DNA of 64,000 nucleotides from Cavia porcellus (GCF_034190915.1 NW_026947484.1:136994982-137058981); one strand, 5' to 3'. Positions 23,863-36,700 are shown, counted from the first letter of the stretch. The notes: generated by a model not told the origin, from the letters alone. Made by a program: numbers and translations.

Positions 23863-24229
23863 AAAGAGAAATAGGGAAGGATGGAAGAAGCAAGGAGAGG
23901 CACTTGAGTGACAGAACAGAAGGGATGTCACTTAAGCTTTAAGAACTCAAGCATGGTGATAAGAACAGGGACTTGGGGAGTTGTTGTTAGTACTGTTAGT
24001 GTTAACCTCTGTAGTGGGCCAGAAGAGAAGATCGCCCAGACAGGGCGGAGTTCTAGAGGGGAACCCAAGAACTGTTTGAATGGAAAGTTGCCAGAGTGAC
24101 AGAGTGAAGCCAATAGATGTTGTGCTCTCCTTTGCAAATGTGTGATACAGGGGTCTCTGAAGTAGCAAAATAAATTGGTGAAAAGAGTATGCACTTTAAA
24201 GACAGGAAGACATAGCTGTCTTCTAGGCT

Positions 24230-24425
24230 GCAATAATTGTGTTTAGCATGTTTATATTCTTCACCAGCATGTTGGGATCTCCATTTCACAGATTAAAACC
24301 TAGGGTTCATAGTTACATCACCGGTTGAGTTCATACAGCTGGCAGGAGGTAGACCCAGATTTGGGGGTTATTCTCTCTAGCTCCAAAGACCCTATGTTTC
24401 CCACTGTACCATGATACCTCCCACA
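24230..24425 (-). repeat. MIR SINE, antisense
   Basis: 'ctccatttcacagattaaaa', 'catacagctggcagg' and 'agacccagatttggggg' match antisense MIR. Confidence 0.5.
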
Positions 24426-25829
24426 GAGCAACTTTAAATAATGAACACTCAAAATGCATTTGGAAGGCACTTCTAATTGAAGAGACTCAATTTACAAAGA
24501 TTAGATTTGCACAAAATTTTGAGAACACATCCATCGCACAAAGCATTATGCAACAATATAAGGATAAATTGTGTGGATCTCATGCAAAAAAGAGGAAAAT
24601 AATAGAGGAAGTGTGGTTAATTAATGCGGCAGGAACTGAAACACTACAGGAGCAGATGAACAGGCACTCCCACAATGCGATACAATAAACGGCTTCATTA
24701 GGAAGGTAATTTATGTGGAAGGAGAGATAATAGCAAGGGAGACAGGAAAATGTAAAAACAAATTAGCCTACTGGAAAACACTGATTTGAAAATATTTTAC
24801 AATGATTTATTTGTCAGCGATCTGTCTGTGATCAATAAACATGGAGCTCTACCTTTAAGATATCTGAAAAAATAGGCCAGTCTCTCTGGGTTGGGCAGGT
24901 TTAGGTGTGATTTTCCTCTGTGGGGAAAGGGACCAGCTGGATATTTTCAAAGATTCCCTTTAGTTTATGATTTGAAGGTTCCACTTAAAGGAACTTTCTA
25001 TGATTGTCATTTTTCAAAGCTGGTTAACTTGGTGGCTTTATTATTTTTTTTTCCTTCCTCAATTTCCCACAAGGCTTTAACTGAATCAGACCACATTTGG
25101 AGTTGTGTGTTGCTTTCTGGGCACCACATTTTAAAAGGGACATTGACCTGCTTTGCTGCCAAGAATGGAACCAAGACAAATGGGTGGAGGTTGCTCAGAG
25201 AGAAATTTTGACTCAATATAAGAAAACCCTTTCTCTTGCTCTCCTAGCCCTCTGACAATGGAACTAGGCTGCTTTTTGAGACAGTGTGCTCCCGGGGATG
25301 GGAAATGCTAAAGCAGAGGGTGTTTGAACAGCTGTCAAAGTTGCTGTGGAAGAGATATTTTAAAAACTAAGTTTCCTTTCAATTCTGACACTGTATGATT
25401 GATTGATCATATAAGTGTACAGTATATTTTGCCAAGTTGATAGCTCCTTTTTAGTTCTTTTACCTTGGTGATTAGCCTCTCTTCTTCCCACTATAAAAAA
25501 AGAAAGGAAGGAAGGAAGAGAGAAAGAAAGAAAGATTAGCTAAAACAATGCAGAATGCCAGTTCCCACTTGGAGGTTCTACTGCCTGATTTGCCATGGCC
25601 CCTCTATCGGGGAAGCCGGATACCACAGGATGCCACAGGCCCAGCTAGTTATCACAGCTAGTTATCCACAGACCAATCCAGGTAATGTGACAGCCCTGGC
25701 ATCCCCCCAACACAGTGGTGCTTGGGCAGGTTCATGTGCAGGCACTGTGCAAAGTGAGCTGAGGGTGTGTGAGGTACACTTTGGACCCCCTTTCTGCTAG
25801 GGATCTTTATCTTGATCACCTTCATCCAT
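24426..25829. other. Intergenic, no gene recognised
   Basis: It contains a purine microsatellite of AAAG/GGAA units at about 25497-25537. A small direct repeat, 'cagctagttatc', lies at 25647-25670. The 106-residue frame at 24891-25211 has no recognisable domain. Confidence 0.5.
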
Positions 25830-26340
25830 ATTTATGATCCCAAACCTCAATGTCACTTTGACATCTTTTTCTCCAGGACTAATACTTTACCACCACATTC
25901 AGCTCGTCACTGAATCTTGCTTACTTTTTATCTATCTTTGCTGCCTCTGCTATAATCCAAGCACCCAGCCTCACCTACCACCTGGACCTGTGTTGACTCC
26001 TACTCACATGCTGAAGCTAGAGTGATTTGTACACATCACAGATCCCATCTTTTCCATCTTGCCATGTCTCGGTGGTTTCCCCTTGCTGTTAGGATATGTA
26101 GGACGAGGCGAAGCCCCGTCCTGTCGGGGTACCAGGGTACTTAGTGTCCTCTGAACCACTTCTTGTGCTCTAGGGTCCAATAATACTACCTCCCCTCTGG
26201 CCTTGCCCCTGTTGGCCTCTCTGCCTTGGTGAGTTCTCTTCCCACCCTATCTGGCCTAGTGAAGGCTCTGTCATCCTTCCCACCCCAGGCACCTCCTCAT
26301 CAGGGGTACCCTCCCCTAATGCTTCTGACCTGATCACATC
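25830..26340 (+). repeat. Ancient L2-type LINE 3' region
   Basis: A pyrimidine-rich, diverged L2-like layout including 'gctagagtgatttgtaca' and 'ccttgctgttaggatatgta'. Family assignment is tentative. Confidence 0.4.
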
Positions 26341-27063
26341 AGCCCAGGGCCTGTGATCATGAATCACCTTCTTTTCTGCACTTCTATTTACAGTCAGTTG
26401 AACTTTCTTTTTTGAAGTCATTTGGTCCTCTCACTGGATTGGAAGAGAAGCAGTTGTGTCTGTGTGCCAGGCAGGGCTCCCTCAGAAGGGTGAAGGGGAG
26501 GATGTGCTAGTGATGTTTATTCCAAGTGATGCTGAGGTATCATCTGGACCCAGGAAGTGGGCAGGCACAGCATTTTCTAGCTCTGAGTTCCCTCCCTGCT
26601 CACCCCCAAACCTCTGCTACCTCCACTGGGTGGGCTACCTATTGCTTTGTTTCAACAACACCTTCCTATTTTAGACTTCTTGGTAATGCAATGGGGTGGG
26701 GAGAAAGGGTCCCTGACACCTGAGTGAAATCGATTCCTGAAACTACCTCTATAGCAGGGAATAGCTGAATTAAAAGAGAATGTTAGGCAACTGGGGTTTT
26801 AGCAAAAGGACTTAGAAAGGAAAGGGAACAGTTCATCACCAGATACCACACTATCGGCGCCCCATTGGCCTTTGCATGTGGACTTCTTGCCGTCTGAAAA
26901 TTACTGCTTTGCCACATTTCAAAATTCTAGTCCTTTACCAGAACCAAGCACAAGAGACCTTCAGAAGTCTTCCCTGCCACAAGGGATGCTTCTTCCTCTA
27001 AGCCACCAGGGCACATCATGTGTACATCTGCCATCACCACAGGCATCACATTTTATTGCGAGG

Positions 27064-27065
<2 letters not shown>
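26341..27065. other. Intergenic, no gene recognised
   Basis: Nothing is recognised in this stretch. Confidence 0.5.

Positions 27066-27110
<45 letters not shown>
27066..27110. repeat. (TG)n microsatellite
   Basis: This is a pure TG dinucleotide run of about 45 bp. Confidence 0.97.
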
Positions 27111-29370
27111 CTTACTGAGCAGTAAGGTCTTTGACAGCAGAACCTGCTTCTGACCTCTGTGTATCCTCAGTGGCTAATAGAGCCCTGAACTGTATTAGGA
27201 CTTCGGGTAGCAAGTTACAGAAATCAACTTTGCCAGACCACTCTTGCTCATTTGACAAATTCCAGAAGCACTGTAATTCCTTCCACTTCTCAAAAGCAGG
27301 ACAATATTGCTGGTATGTTTTTTGTAGGGAACAACCCAACAGATATGCACTGATCCCTGGAAGATAAGCGCTGGACACTGAGGAGGACGAGGAGGGAGAG
27401 AAGAGGGGGAGGCAGAGGCAGGGCCAAGGACTGCTGAGCCTTCCTTACTGCTGGTCAGGGCAGCCTGGACAGTTCCTGATTGACCATTGCTTAGGAACAC
27501 CTGGCTCGTTTCTCTCCTTCTCACCATCCCCTTCTTGTTCTACTCTCTTTCCCCAGCTCTGTTAGTTCCTTAAACTTAGGAAACAGTACAGTGTGCTTTA
27601 CCAGCCTGTTGTCAGCTTGGGGCTGGGATGGTGACAGGAAGCCATGGTACTGCTGCGTCCCCCAAAATTGTCTGCGAAGTTTGAGAACCACCCTGAGCCG
27701 ACACTTCTTCCCTGCCAGTGTCTGCTTAACTTTTTCCTCAAGTTGTCCTTCCTTTTTAATTGCTCAATTTCTTTTCTTTGTTTTTCTAGTTAAAGGCTAA
27801 TAAAGAATGAATTGGGTATTTCAGTCGTTTGTGGTCATCATTAATTTCATGGTCCTCTGAATTTATTAAGCCTTATTTCCTCTCGATAATCTCCTTTCCC
27901 CCTGATATTTGTAAAAGCACATCTTATTCTCCTTAATTGCTTTGCTGGTGTGATCTAATTCTGATTTTTCACCACCCTTATCTTTTCCCAGGAAACTTTA
28001 ACTGATGCAGCATATTCTTGTTTAATTCTCTCCCTTTTTCTCTGCAGACAGCAGCGTATTTCTTTCTCCTTAGATCTCTCCCTGGTCTTTGAGGGGAGTC
28101 GCATTGATTGTACTTTGCTTCTCTGTTAGAAGTCTAGGGCTGGGCTTTAATTATGTGTGGACCCGTCCTTCTCCACATGATTTTTTCCCCAAACACACTC
28201 AGCTTCTTCAGTCTTCACTGTGCAGCCAGGCAAAGTGTTCTGAGTACCTGGGAGGCAGGTGACTCCTCCTGTGGCTGTTTTACTGCAGGAACAGAAGGCT
28301 GTGCCTGGGGCAGGAAGGCAGAAGGGAAGCTGAGCATTCAATGGGCTTCCTGTTAGCAGCCAGGCACACTGACTGGCATTGGAGCTAACAGTCAAAACAG
28401 TACTGGCTACCTGGTGAGCTCCAAGGCCGTGAACAATTAAGAGCTTGTTTTCCTAGATGGTGAAACTCCATCTTCTGTTTACTGAGAGCCAGGTGGAAAT
28501 GTCCATGTGCCTCAGTGGCACCCCATTTCTCCATCTGTGACCTGCAGGCACCACAAATATAGTTTCTGTGTGGATTTTGCTTGCTCTTCTCATTTAATAC
28601 TGTACTCTTCTAACTTTACTTGTGGCTAGTCATTTATGTGTTTCTTTTACGTGCCCAGAATTTACTCATGGTCTCATTTTTTCATAGCCTAAGCATGCGT
28701 TGGATCCGTTTGTCCCTATCGATATTAAGATCATTGTTTAAATTATCCTAGAAACACTGCCAGTTTCTCCTTTGCCTCAGTTATCACACGAAACATCTTA
28801 CTGGTTCATACCTTTTGCATATACCCTCCTTACTATTCACGCTTGGTACCTTTGTTAAATTTTCCCTGGCCACATGGACACTGGTGAGCTGCTCACGTCC
28901 AGCCCCTGCTCCCAGAGCCCAGCCTTGGTCTTCATTCCATTATCCACATTTTCCCATGAGCATCAGGGGCACTGACTCTATTCAGATCCCTAGGAAACCA
29001 GGCTGGCTCTTAAGGCTAAACTAGCCAGTGAATTTCACCCCTTAGCAAGTCCCCTTGGTTTGGGGGTCAGCACAAGACACGGTTCAAGGCAGTGAACTCA
29101 GAGAGGACATTTATTGAAGATGATTGGGGGAAAATGCTTTTTTGGTCTTGTGAGAGAGTTTTCGGAAGTGAGATATTGCTGGCCATTGGCACCATCACAC
29201 AGGAAGGGCTGAAAATGAAGCCAGTGCAGAACAAAGCCAAGAGACATAGAAAGAGTCTGGATCCAGCTTTGCAGAAATGCCTCCTAGACCTTTGTCACTG
29301 TGCTCAAATCCTGCAGTACCTCAGCAAATCCCCGGCAGTGTCTTGGAGACACATCCAGAATCCAATACCA
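27111..29370. other. Intergenic, no gene recognised
   Basis: The frames at 27112-27527 overlap on both strands without a recognisable product. Pyrimidine-rich sequence dominates 27700-28150. Confidence 0.5.
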
Positions 29371-29479
29371 TCCTCTATATCAGCTGCTACCTCCCTAATC
29401 CCCTGCTCAGAGCCCTGCAATTAGCATCAGACTGATTTCCTTGCCTCCATTCTTATTCTGTACAGTCCACCCAAGGGTT

Positions 29480-29588
29480 CTTTTTTTTTTTTTTTTTTTC
29501 TTTTCTTCTTTTTGGTACCAGGGATCAAACTCATGACCTCTGGCTTGCCAGGCATGCACTTTAAGCCACTGATCTAAATCCCCAGCCC
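29480..29588 (-). repeat. ID SINE, antisense, with T20 start
   Basis: Poly(T), then 'ggtaccagggatcaaactca' to 'gatctaaatccccagccc'. An imperfect flanking repeat 'caagggttct' / 'caaagattcc' looks like a decayed target duplication. Confidence 0.85.
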
Positions 29589-29607
29589 AAAGATTCCTTT
29601 CATTTTG

Positions 29608-29702
29608 TCATAATTTATTTATTTTATGCAGTGCTGGGGATCAAATCCAAGCCCTCACACACACTGAGCAGGCCCTGTACCACTGAGCTTCATCTAGCCC
29701 AG
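29608..29702 (-). repeat. Older ID SINE, antisense
   Basis: 'gcagtgctggggatcaaatc' to 'taccactgagcttcatctag' is an antisense ID of a different, more diverged type. Confidence 0.65.
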
Positions 29703-29824
29703 GAAATCCTTTTGGAATCTTGAAGTCAGATTGTACCACTGGCACTCCTCAGAACACTCTAAAGGCTTTGTATTCATCTCCAAGGACCTTACTTTGACCT
29801 TCAGGTCTTGCCTGTACCTTAGTC

Positions 29825-30155
29825 ACTTGTTTGTTTCTGGGACACAATGCCATACACAAAATTTAAAGAAGGAGAGGTTTATTTTGGCTCCTAGTTTCCA
29901 TGAATTTCAGCACAGTTGGCTGGCTGCAAAGCCAGGCATCATGGTAGAGGTGCATGGCAGTCAGCAAACAGAGAGAGATCTAGAGAGGCTGGAGGGAGAT
30001 ATGCCCTTCCAGACCACGCCCCCAGGAATCCGCTTCCTCCAATCAGACTTCACTTCCCAATATTGCGTTCAACTTGATCCAATCACTCACCTCAGACCAC
30101 ACCTAGGAGCATGAGGCTTCTTGGGGAGACATCTAGTTATAAACCATAACAATCT
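29825..30155 (+). repeat. MaLR-like LTR
   Basis: 'gaggtttattttggctcc', 'ggcatcatggtagagg' and the ending 'ttataaaccataaca' match the copies at 1372 and 61010. Confidence 0.6.
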
Positions 30156-30382
30156 CCCTGCTCCCATGGCCTCATCTCTTACACACTACCGTAGCTCAGT
30201 CCATTCCACTCTCATGACTTTTTGATTCCCACTTCAGGACTTTCGTACTTGGTCTTTTGTCTTCCTGCAAAACTTTTCTACCAAATAGCTATGTGATTTG
30301 CTCATGTTTTTCCAGGCTGTGCTCATTTTTTCCAACCTTACACAGCATTTCCTTGTCACTCTGTATTCCCTTGATTTGCTTT

Positions 30383-30538
30383 AATTGTTTTGTTTTGTTT
30401 TTGAGACAGGGTCCCACAAGCTAGTTCAGGCTGGCCTTGGGCTCACTTTGTAGCCCAGGCTGGTCTCACATTTGCAAAGATCCTCCTGCCATAGTTTTGA
30501 GTGCTGGGACTACAGGCATGTGCCACCATGCCTGGCTT
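30383..30538 (-). repeat. B1-type SINE, antisense
   Basis: 'gagacagggtcccacaagct', duplicated 'caggctgg' blocks, and 'gggactacaggcatgtgcca' are present. Confidence 0.85.
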
Positions 30539-30784
30539 TTGTTTTTCTTTATACCACTTTACTACTGCCTCATAAGCTATATTTTATGTGATCATTATCA
30601 TCTTGTATCTATCTTAGAATATACATCCTATGAGAAACTTGAGCTCTTTTGTTTTTTGCTAACTATCTAAATTTCTAGAGTAGAACAAGTACATAGCAGG
30701 TACTCAATAGAGTGTTGTCAACTTACTGATTGATTAATAATGAATGAGCTTTGCTATTTTGGATGAAGATTTTTGTTTTTGTTT

Positions 30785-30965
30785 TTGTCTTGTTTTTCAG
30801 TACTGAGGACAGATCTCGGGGTTTTTGAATTCCTACCCCTTCTCACTTTTCATTTTGAGGCAGGGTCTCGCTCAGTCATTCAGTTTCCTAGGCTGGGCTC
30901 AAATTGCAATTCTCTTTCCTCAGCCCCCCAGATTGTTCAAATTACAGGCGTGTACCACTCACTAG
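30785..30965 (-). repeat. ID-B1 dimeric SINE, antisense
   Basis: 'cagtactgaggacagatctc' followed by antisense B1 'gaggcagggtctcgctcagt' to 'attacaggcgtgtaccactc'. Confidence 0.65.
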
Positions 30966-32555
30966 TCCTGCTTTGTGAAGTATTTTTAATTGAGTTTCTG
31001 CCACTTGCAGCCAGAGTGTTCTGATGCAGTATTCAATTAAGTTTTGCTTTAGAAGTAGACAAGTGAATACTTTAGCTTTGGTTGGGTCGTAAGTAGCATC
31101 TTCATAGAAGAACAGTACCTGACACCTGACTGTCCCTGTTGAATCACAAGATACTTCCACACATAAAGCCCCATTAGATCCTACTGGCGTTTTCCTAGAT
31201 ATCCAGGCCAAATGTGCCCCCTCCCATATGACAGGAAAAGCTCTTGTAGTGTGGGAGAGATTAGCAACAGAACTGGGACTAGAGCCCATGGTTTCCTATC
31301 CCTAGTCCACAGCTCTTTGCACATCTCAGATTTGCTTTCTCTCCCTAATCCTGCAACTTCACAGGGTGGCACTCACTACAGCCCTGGGGGAATGCTATAA
31401 AATTGTGTTCCATATGGTCTCTATTTATCTAACATTTTCAATTCCCTCTTCTGTGAAAGTCAACAAAATTCTGAATTTTTCCCACATGAGACTGTGGGCT
31501 CTTTGGGAAAAAGAAAGGCAAGCATATGGCTTTTAGGAAATCGACTCTGCTTGATGAGATAAAAATTTTCCTTCTGTTAACCAGCCCAAGGCATGGCTGT
31601 CTTTGCAGGTGCCTTTTCCATCTCGGGGCCACAGATGACAGACATACATGTGCTCCTCCTTGAGTGGCCCTAATGCACTGTGAAAGACCTCCTGAGCCCC
31701 TCTCCTCCAGAGATGCTTTCTCTTTCCCCAGCTATTCCCCATGGATGACATTAGCTCCCTTTTAAATTCCTTTCCCTTCACTGCACACTCTGATGCTACT
31801 CTCCAACCCCCAGTGGACATGCACAGACTTATTTGGTTTCATGTGTAATAGATAAAACAGCAGGGGCTTCTAATCGGAAAACGTTTTCCTGGCTACAAAA
31901 GCCAGCAGAAAACCACAAAGCTGCCAATATGGTTCAGAGTTTATTAATAAACACTTGGCACAAGTTTGGCATATGACACGTCCCTGTCCCCAGGGAAAAG
32001 GAGAAGGGACTTGAATATGGATATAGACATAGCCCACAGCAGCAGTGGCCAAATACAATGCCCTTTCCGGGAACTTCGCCCTTCCTGAGGTCAGGAGACA
32101 AGCAGGTGGAGACTTTGGAAAAGGGGACAGTATCAAAGGGTGCGGAGGTTCTCTTGCTAATCCTAAACCTGTAGCAACTCTGCTCCAACAGGCACACTGC
32201 GATGGTCTGGTTTGTTTATTGTTTTCTTTTTTTTGGAAACCAAGAAAATCTTTCAACAGATGGCTTGTTGATATTACATTACAGTGAACAACAAGAATCC
32301 TCGTATCTGCATTCCCAAACTTTCTAACCACCCCATGATATGTAGTTTTTGGAAGAGGAAAACAAATGAAAATTTTCATTTTCATATAATCATAAGCTGT
32401 CATATGTAAGCAGGGTACAGTTAATGAAGATTTTCTTGAATCTCACAGACTCCATTCTCTACTCCAGTATGGTTGGGTCACTCAAAGGAAGGAAACATGA
32501 TCCACATCTGTATTTAGGAGCGTTTTCTAAACACCTACCTCTCACCCTCCCACAC
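30966..32555. other. Intergenic, no gene recognised
   Basis: The 177-residue antisense frame at 31870-32403 is the longest open frame of the window. It has no recognised domain and its codon pattern looks random. Confidence 0.5.
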
Positions 32556-32559
32556 ATAC

Positions 32560-32745
32560 ACCAGTAGTACTGGAGACTGAACCCAGACCTTTGCACTGAG
32601 CTTTATCTCCAGGCCTTTTTGAAAAAATTCTTTACTTTGAATCAGGGTCTCAGTAAGTAGCTAAGTTTCCCAGGCTGGGCTGGAACTTGGAATTGTCCGG
32701 CCTTAACCTCCCACGGAGCCTGAACCACCACACCATCTCATTTTG
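32560..32745 (-). repeat. ID-B1 dimeric SINE, antisense
   Basis: 'actggagactgaacccagac' followed by antisense B1 'tcagggtctcagtaagtagc'. Confidence 0.65.
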
Positions 32746-33755
32746 TTGTCTCCAATGAAAAATTTAACTCTTCTCTTAGTGCAGTAATTCCATTTGGTCT
32801 TATTACTTTTATACAAAGGAGGTAATCTTTGCACATTTATGTAGATAAATAGGAGAATATTTCACAAGTGTTTCTCCTTTATTCACAATAGAATAAAGGA
32901 GCAAGATGATCTCTTATGAGTCACACTAGCATCTTGAGTAAGACTCTGAATTCTCAGTTCCTGGAGTATGAAGACATTTTATACGGCCCCTAGCTCCTGG
33001 GTCTTGGAGGAATTTGAAAGAGAGAAAAGCAGTAACTACCTGTATTATTTAATGGCTTATGTATCATAGCCTAGATACAAAACAGATATTAAACAGTATA
33101 ACAGTATAACAAAACAGTATTAACTACAATCTCAAAAGGAAAAAAAGAAGCCAAATCCTTTCATCCCACGATGGGTAAAAAGGAAGGATTCTAGGAGCGT
33201 GGGAGTAGGAAAAAAGGTGTTGCTCCAACCAGAAAAAAAAAAGGTTGACATAACTATTGGGAGGTCAGCCTCAACTGCGCTGTCCCCAGACAGGCACAGA
33301 ACCCGGGGCAAAATCTGGCTCACCCCTCTGAGGTCCTCAGGCTGACTGGTGCTGCGGTGCCACAGCCTGGGGAGACTGGGGAGAACCAGAGCCCCCAACT
33401 TCAGGGGTAAAAAGGTTATTTGAGCAACAACGCAGCAAGGGAGAGTAATCCTCCTTTGAAACAGCAGGCTGCACTGTCTTGCAAGGACTTGACGCATGCG
33501 CAGACTCCTCTTTTGCAAAGGCGGTGAAGGGTCTCTTTAGAAACGCCTTCCACTTGCTAGTGTTCCTACCCACTCACCATTCGACTACAGTGAAGCTGCA
33601 AGCAGTCCCAGCCGTCTTCTAATTTGGACAGGACCCCCAAACACACACAGGACCAAATGGATGACCCCTAAGGCAGGGAAGGCCTCTTTTCCTCTGGACT
33701 AATGATTCACCTGTGAGGTCCTTTCCCAACTCTGCAGCAATCGGCAGAGAGACCT
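32746..33755. other. Intergenic, no gene recognised
   Basis: Antisense frames at 33132-33573 (128 and 78 residues) overlap in two frames and I cannot assign them. A tandem 'acagtata' repeat lies at about 33095-33122. Confidence 0.45.
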
Positions 33756-33759
33756 CCTT

Positions 33760-34290
33760 GGGAAACTTTACCGTCCATCTGCCTGTCCCTCCTGCACCTC
33801 CCTCACCTCTTCTCCTTCCACCACGCCCTCACCGGCCTCCTCTCTGGTCTTCCTCAGGGCCATCCCCTACCGGGACTACTGCCCTCCCTGTACTCACCTG
33901 TCTCCCCCAACTCTTTAGGGCTTTACTGAGAGCCACAGCCTCTGCGAAACCTTTGTGGCCACCTTGGCTAAAAGGTGGGACCAGCTTGAACAACCCCTTT
34001 CCTACCTCATTTTTTTTCTGATTCCTTGCCTTTGTCTAAGTACTTAGATTTTACTTATTCATGTTGTTTTATTATCTGTCTTCCCACCAGAATATGAGTT
34101 CAACACAGGCAGGGATTCTTCCACGGGAGCTGGGAGAACATGCAGCCTGAGGCAAACAGGTAGTCGATAAACAGCCATTGCAAAAATCACCGAACACACT
34201 AAAACAAAGGTTGGTTTTGCTATTGTCTCGAGAAAGCCAAATGGGTGACTATCATAAAAAAGTGTGTTAAATGAATAAATGCAAAGCAAG
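33760..34290 (+). repeat. L2 LINE 3' end
   Basis: A pyrimidine-rich 5' part leads to 'ttattatctgtcttcccacc', 'gcagggattcttccacg' and 'aatgaataaatg', the order of the L2 3' end. Confidence 0.6.
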
Positions 34291-34549
34291 AAGAATGGAT
34301 GGCTTATCACTGCCATTGGAAAAGGAGAGATTTCTTCCTGCTGTTCCACCAAATCTCACTCCCACCTTCACTGCGGCCTCTGTCCTCTGCCAGACCAGAG
34401 CCTGTTTCCCTGAGCACTCAGGTGTCTTGCCATCCGGCTCCTGCACCTGCGATGTCATTTTTCTACCTTGTTGTGAGCTGAGATCCTGCTTGTCTCGTAA
34501 GGACCAGCCCAGGTACCACTGCTCCAAGCTGCAGGCCTTTTTGTTACAG

Positions 34550-34990
34550 AAAATGTACCCAAGACGGAAAGAAAAACACCGAGGAGATTCAGGAGGCAGT
34601 TTATTACACCAGTGGGCTTGACTAGGATCTCTCCCAAAGAGCCAGAGCCCTGCCAGGCAGAGTTCTGGGGGCTTTTATGGGGAGAGCAAAAAGGGAGGCA
34701 CAAAGGTAGATCTGGCGCAGTATGATTGGAAGGTTGGGTGACATCTTAGGTTGCTAAGGGGGTTTAAACATTTTAGGTTACATTGCAAGGCCATCAGCTA
34801 TGCCAAGCACAAGCTATACAAAGGGAGAAATGTCCTGTTCCATTGCAAGTTACATCTTAAGGCCATCTGTTAGACAAGCTTACACGAAGGAAGGAATGTC
34901 CTGCTATCAGGCTTCTGGACAAGGACATGTCTGCCTGGTCTTGGTGACATCCTTGGTCAGGCTTATTTAAAATTCTAATTTCACTTTCCT
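34550..34990 (-). repeat. LTR-like sequence, antisense, with internal tandem repeat
   Basis: 'ggaggcagtttattacacca' looks like an antisense polyadenylation region. Two diverged copies of a roughly 65-bp unit follow, sharing 'aaggccatc' and 'ggaatgtcctg' or 'gaaatgtcctg', like U3 enhancer repeats. Class is uncertain and ends are approximate. Confidence 0.4.
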
Positions 34991-36314
34991 GTTGATCTCC
35001 CCTTAATTCCGCCTGAACTGTGTGGCTCTTCTCATGGGCACCACCGTCCTAGGTGCCTGCTCACTCCCCTCACCAGTCTGAGAGCCCATGGAGACCACGA
35101 ATCTGTGCATACTGTCCACAGCCTCCACCACCCTGGCCCACAGATGGCTGCGGTTAGACAAGGTGGGTGGAGAAGTGCTCGGGGCCCACGGGAGATGGTG
35201 TGGATGAGTAGAGGAGGTCAGGAGCATTCTGTACTCAGATGGTCAGAGTATTCCAGACTCTGAGAACTGCTGCCATAGCTGCAGAACAAAGTGTTCACAC
35301 TGGAGATGCTGGAGGGAGCAAAGGTCCTGCAGTCAGAGAGGCAGGGCTCATTTCCTGCCTGTCCCTTTGGACCACTTATTTAACTTCTCCACGTCTTGAT
35401 TTCCTTTCTCTTTTTTTTTTTTTACAAAAATGTCCACTCCAGAAATATATTGTATACTAAAAGAGTCTCATGTCTAAAGGAAGGAAAGTATAAACCAAAA
35501 AACCTTCTGCAAATATAGATACACAAATGTTCTAATTTCTGACCTTGAAATCAGTTGCATTTCAGGTGTGGCCAGTGGATGGCAGTAGCAGGCAGGGACT
35601 TTCTCTCAGTCTTTTGAAGTAAAGGGGGCGGAAGAGGATGGTGGAGGGCCTGGGCTGCTCCGCGGTCTGCCCAGCTCACCTGATGGTGAAGAGACTCCCT
35701 TCTCTCCTGGTGTGGGATCTGGTCGAGGCTGAGCTGCACCTTAGAAGCCTCCCCTGGAGAGATTTTTCCAGATTTTATTCTCTCCTCACCATTGCAATAC
35801 AGTCCTGCATTTTCAGTCTGCAGTCCAAGCTTTTCATTGGTGACCTTCCTTCACCTTCACCACAGACTTTTGGACTAAAATAAGCAAGTGAGGAGCCCCC
35901 CCCCCCCCGCCCCGCCCCACTGTCTGAGCTGTGCGGACACCCAGAGAAGTTACTGTGGAAATCACACAGAAAGTAGGAAAAATTAAGACTTCACCCTTTA
36001 ATGGTACCTAATTCTATCATGCCACCTTTCGGTCACTTTCTCTGTGCAGGGCTCACACTACCAGCGTTTTGGGGGCTCTGCACTCCACTGGAGAGGTGCC
36101 CAGACTTCTAGCCCTTTAGGGCACTGGGAGCTGTTCCCTTGCCCCCAGGAGATGTCCCCCACTTCCTTTTCCTCAGGTCGGGCCTCAGCGCACCTTCCTC
36201 TACTCAGCTAGGGGGCACCATCTCCTTAGTGTGCTGCTCCCAAGCTAGTTTGGTCCCCACGTCCCCTCTATCCCTGTCCTAGATCACAAACCCACAGGCT
36301 CTCTTGGCTTTACC
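34991..36314. other. Intergenic, no gene recognised
   Basis: It contains an interrupted C run at about 35898-35920 and a T tract near 35410. No gene is recognised. Confidence 0.5.
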
Positions 36315-36388
36315 CACACAGAGCTGGGCACGGAACCCAGAGCTTCACACACTAAGCAAGTGCTCTGTCATGAGCCTCAGCCCGGCCT
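36315..36388 (-). repeat. ID-type SINE, antisense
   Basis: 'ggcacggaacccagagcttc' to 'catgagcctcagcccggcc' is an antisense, shortened ID copy. Confidence 0.55.
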
Positions 36389-36504
36389 GTAACTTTCTAA
36401 CTTCTTGGCTGTCTGAGATCTGTGACTTCCTTGCAGAGGGAATTCAGGACTGAGCAACTGGAGCACTCTGAAGGTTCTCAGTTTTAGCCTCTGCTTATTG
36501 TCTC

Positions 36505-36700
36505 GGTCCTCCTTATCTGTGGTTTTGCTTTCCAGTTGTGGTTACCTGAGGTCAACTATGGTTCAAATGGAAAATGTGGTCTAAATGGAAAATTTTAGAA
36601 ATAAACATTTCATAAGTTTTACATACCCTTCATTACAGTATACTGTCATGATTATTTTATTAGTAGTGATTGTTGATCTCTTACTGTGCCTGATTTATAA
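36505..36700 (+). repeat. TcMar-Tigger-like DNA transposon fragment
   Basis: 'tgtggttttgctttccagt', 'acctgaggtcaactatggtt' and 'agaaataaacatttcataag' match the terminal part of Tigger-class elements. No transposase frame is present. Confidence 0.55.

Larger units (their letters stand above)
29371..30750 (+). repeat. L2 LINE 3' region broken up by later insertions
   Basis: L2-like blocks lie at about 29371-29465, 29703-29824, 30156-30382 and 30540-30750. The last carries the typical end 'tacatagcaggtactcaata'. ID, LTR and B1 elements sit in between, giving a relative age order. Confidence 0.5.

Noticed and set aside
31870..32403. Longest antisense open frame (177 residues) as a gene
   Set aside because: No domain, signal or homology recognised; another open frame overlaps it; no splice or promoter context. 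Length is compatible with chance in 64 kb.
33132..33573. Antisense processed pseudogene
   Set aside because: Two overlapping frames of moderate length but no protein I recognise, no poly(A) tail and no target duplication.
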